Source of the DNA: Lepidostoma basale
Lineage: Eukaryota; Arthropoda; Insecta; Trichoptera; Lepidostomatidae
Direction of reading: 5' to 3'
DNA length: 64,000 nt
Assembly (NCBI GenBank): GCA_022606425.2
Contig: JAHDVF020000938.1
Location: 434,001-498,000, forward strand
Shown: piece by piece, positions 63,260 to 64,000 of the stretch
Position numbering within the stretch: position 1 is the first letter of the stretch
Layout: every line of letters begins with the position of its first letter
Translations under genes and position numbers: made by a program
Notes under the pieces: model-generated
Databases searched by the model: none
What the model saw: the letters and a program-made list of their open reading frames with translations, nothing else
Told to the model about the DNA's origin: nothing

Positions 63260-64000
63260 ATCGTTCAACGTCTACATAATAAATCTAAAATAAATTATCT
63301 GAAATACAATAATAATACAAATTATCTTAAATAAAATACTATAAAATAAAATAACAAAGAAAACTAATTTAACACATCTTGTTATTTTACATGTTGCACT
63401 TGTCGTCAGCTGGACGATCCGGACATTTGTGTTTATTTAATTTTTATTCTACGTTATCCACTGTTTTTTTTATTCACTGTAATTAGGCACTTAAAACAAT
63501 CCAACACCAGCAAGAACTTAAAAATATTATTGAAGAATTTATTCAAATTGTCATTGGAACAAATGAAAAATTTATTTTTACACCTGTCAAAATTCTTTTT
63601 ATAAACGAAAAAACTTGTATAATTTTAACACCAAAACAGTAAAAACGTTATAAATGTAAACTAAATGTTATAAATAACTCAATTCCTTCTTATTCCCCAT
63701 TAGTATATAGTACCTACATTATTTCCCCTGTTCAATCTTGCTAAACAATAATAATACTACCTTCAACTTTTGTCACCTTTCCTATTAATGTAATCTATGT
63801 ACTTCCTGTTATTGTTTATCCTTTTTAATTTATTATGTTTCATCGTTTTTGACTCTATACTATGTGTAATTTTTCCTTCTAATTACTGTTTATTATTATT
63901 ATTATTTTATTATTATTATTCTACCTTTAATATTGTCTCCTATAAACAGTAACTAACCCTTCTTTAAATTAAAATATTTAGGTACCTAACTCAATTTCAG
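63260..64000. other. AT-rich end of window
   Basis: No exon or repeat recognised; (ATT)n-rich at 63890-63920. It would be intronic if gene C extends further. Confidence 0.4.

Noticed and set aside
61961..64000. Further exons of gene C
   Set aside because: I looked for the exon 6 pattern (LPC...ITP.V.AC followed by a donor) on the minus strand and found none.

Overview
The window is eukaryotic, AT-rich and intron-bearing. It most likely comes from an insect genome with a heavy retrotransposon load. I infer an insect from the cecropia-type mariner element, the organic solute transporter alpha (Ost-alpha) paralogues and the LINE/SINE families; a beetle is possible, but I cannot prove the order from sequence alone.

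Host genes: I find one host gene family, all on the minus strand. Two complete seven-exon Ost-alpha-like (SLC51A / Solute_trans_a) membrane-protein genes lie in tandem. Gene A spans 24460-35016 (362 aa) and gene B spans 40060-52336 (366 aa). A third copy, gene C, contributes only its last coding exon (61367-61527); the rest must lie beyond position 64000. I rebuilt A and B exon by exon. All splice sites are GT/AG, no exon is broken, and intron phases are the same in both (1,0,2,2,0,1). Both keep the cysteine cluster CCCWPCC. A matched block about 200-275 bp upstream of each ATG contains TCAGTT, an arthropod-initiator-like motif, and is proposed as the core promoter.

Everything else: 1-24 kb, the introns, and 53-61 kb are mostly transposon debris. 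At least ten LINE families are present, nearly all as 3' ends encoding the C-terminal tail of a reverse transcriptase. One copy (33486-34420) still shows the YADD catalytic box. There is also a tRNA-derived SINE family, a roughly 450 bp interspersed repeat (repeat H), one nearly full-length but frameshifted mariner (55139-56422, TA duplication, 31 bp inverted ends), and microsatellites.

The most striking signal is a set of short hammerhead-ribozyme-like motifs (CTGANGA, hairpin, GAAAC..GTH). They occur in several unrelated repeat families. Stem I and stem II sequences differ between families but stay complementary. Many occur as head-to-head inverted pairs forming long palindromes, the arrangement expected of Penelope-like-element pseudo-LTRs or related noncoding retroelements. 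The best motif (43558-43600, minus) lies in sense orientation inside an intron of gene B. No CRISPR array, rRNA gene, functional tRNA gene or prokaryotic feature was seen.
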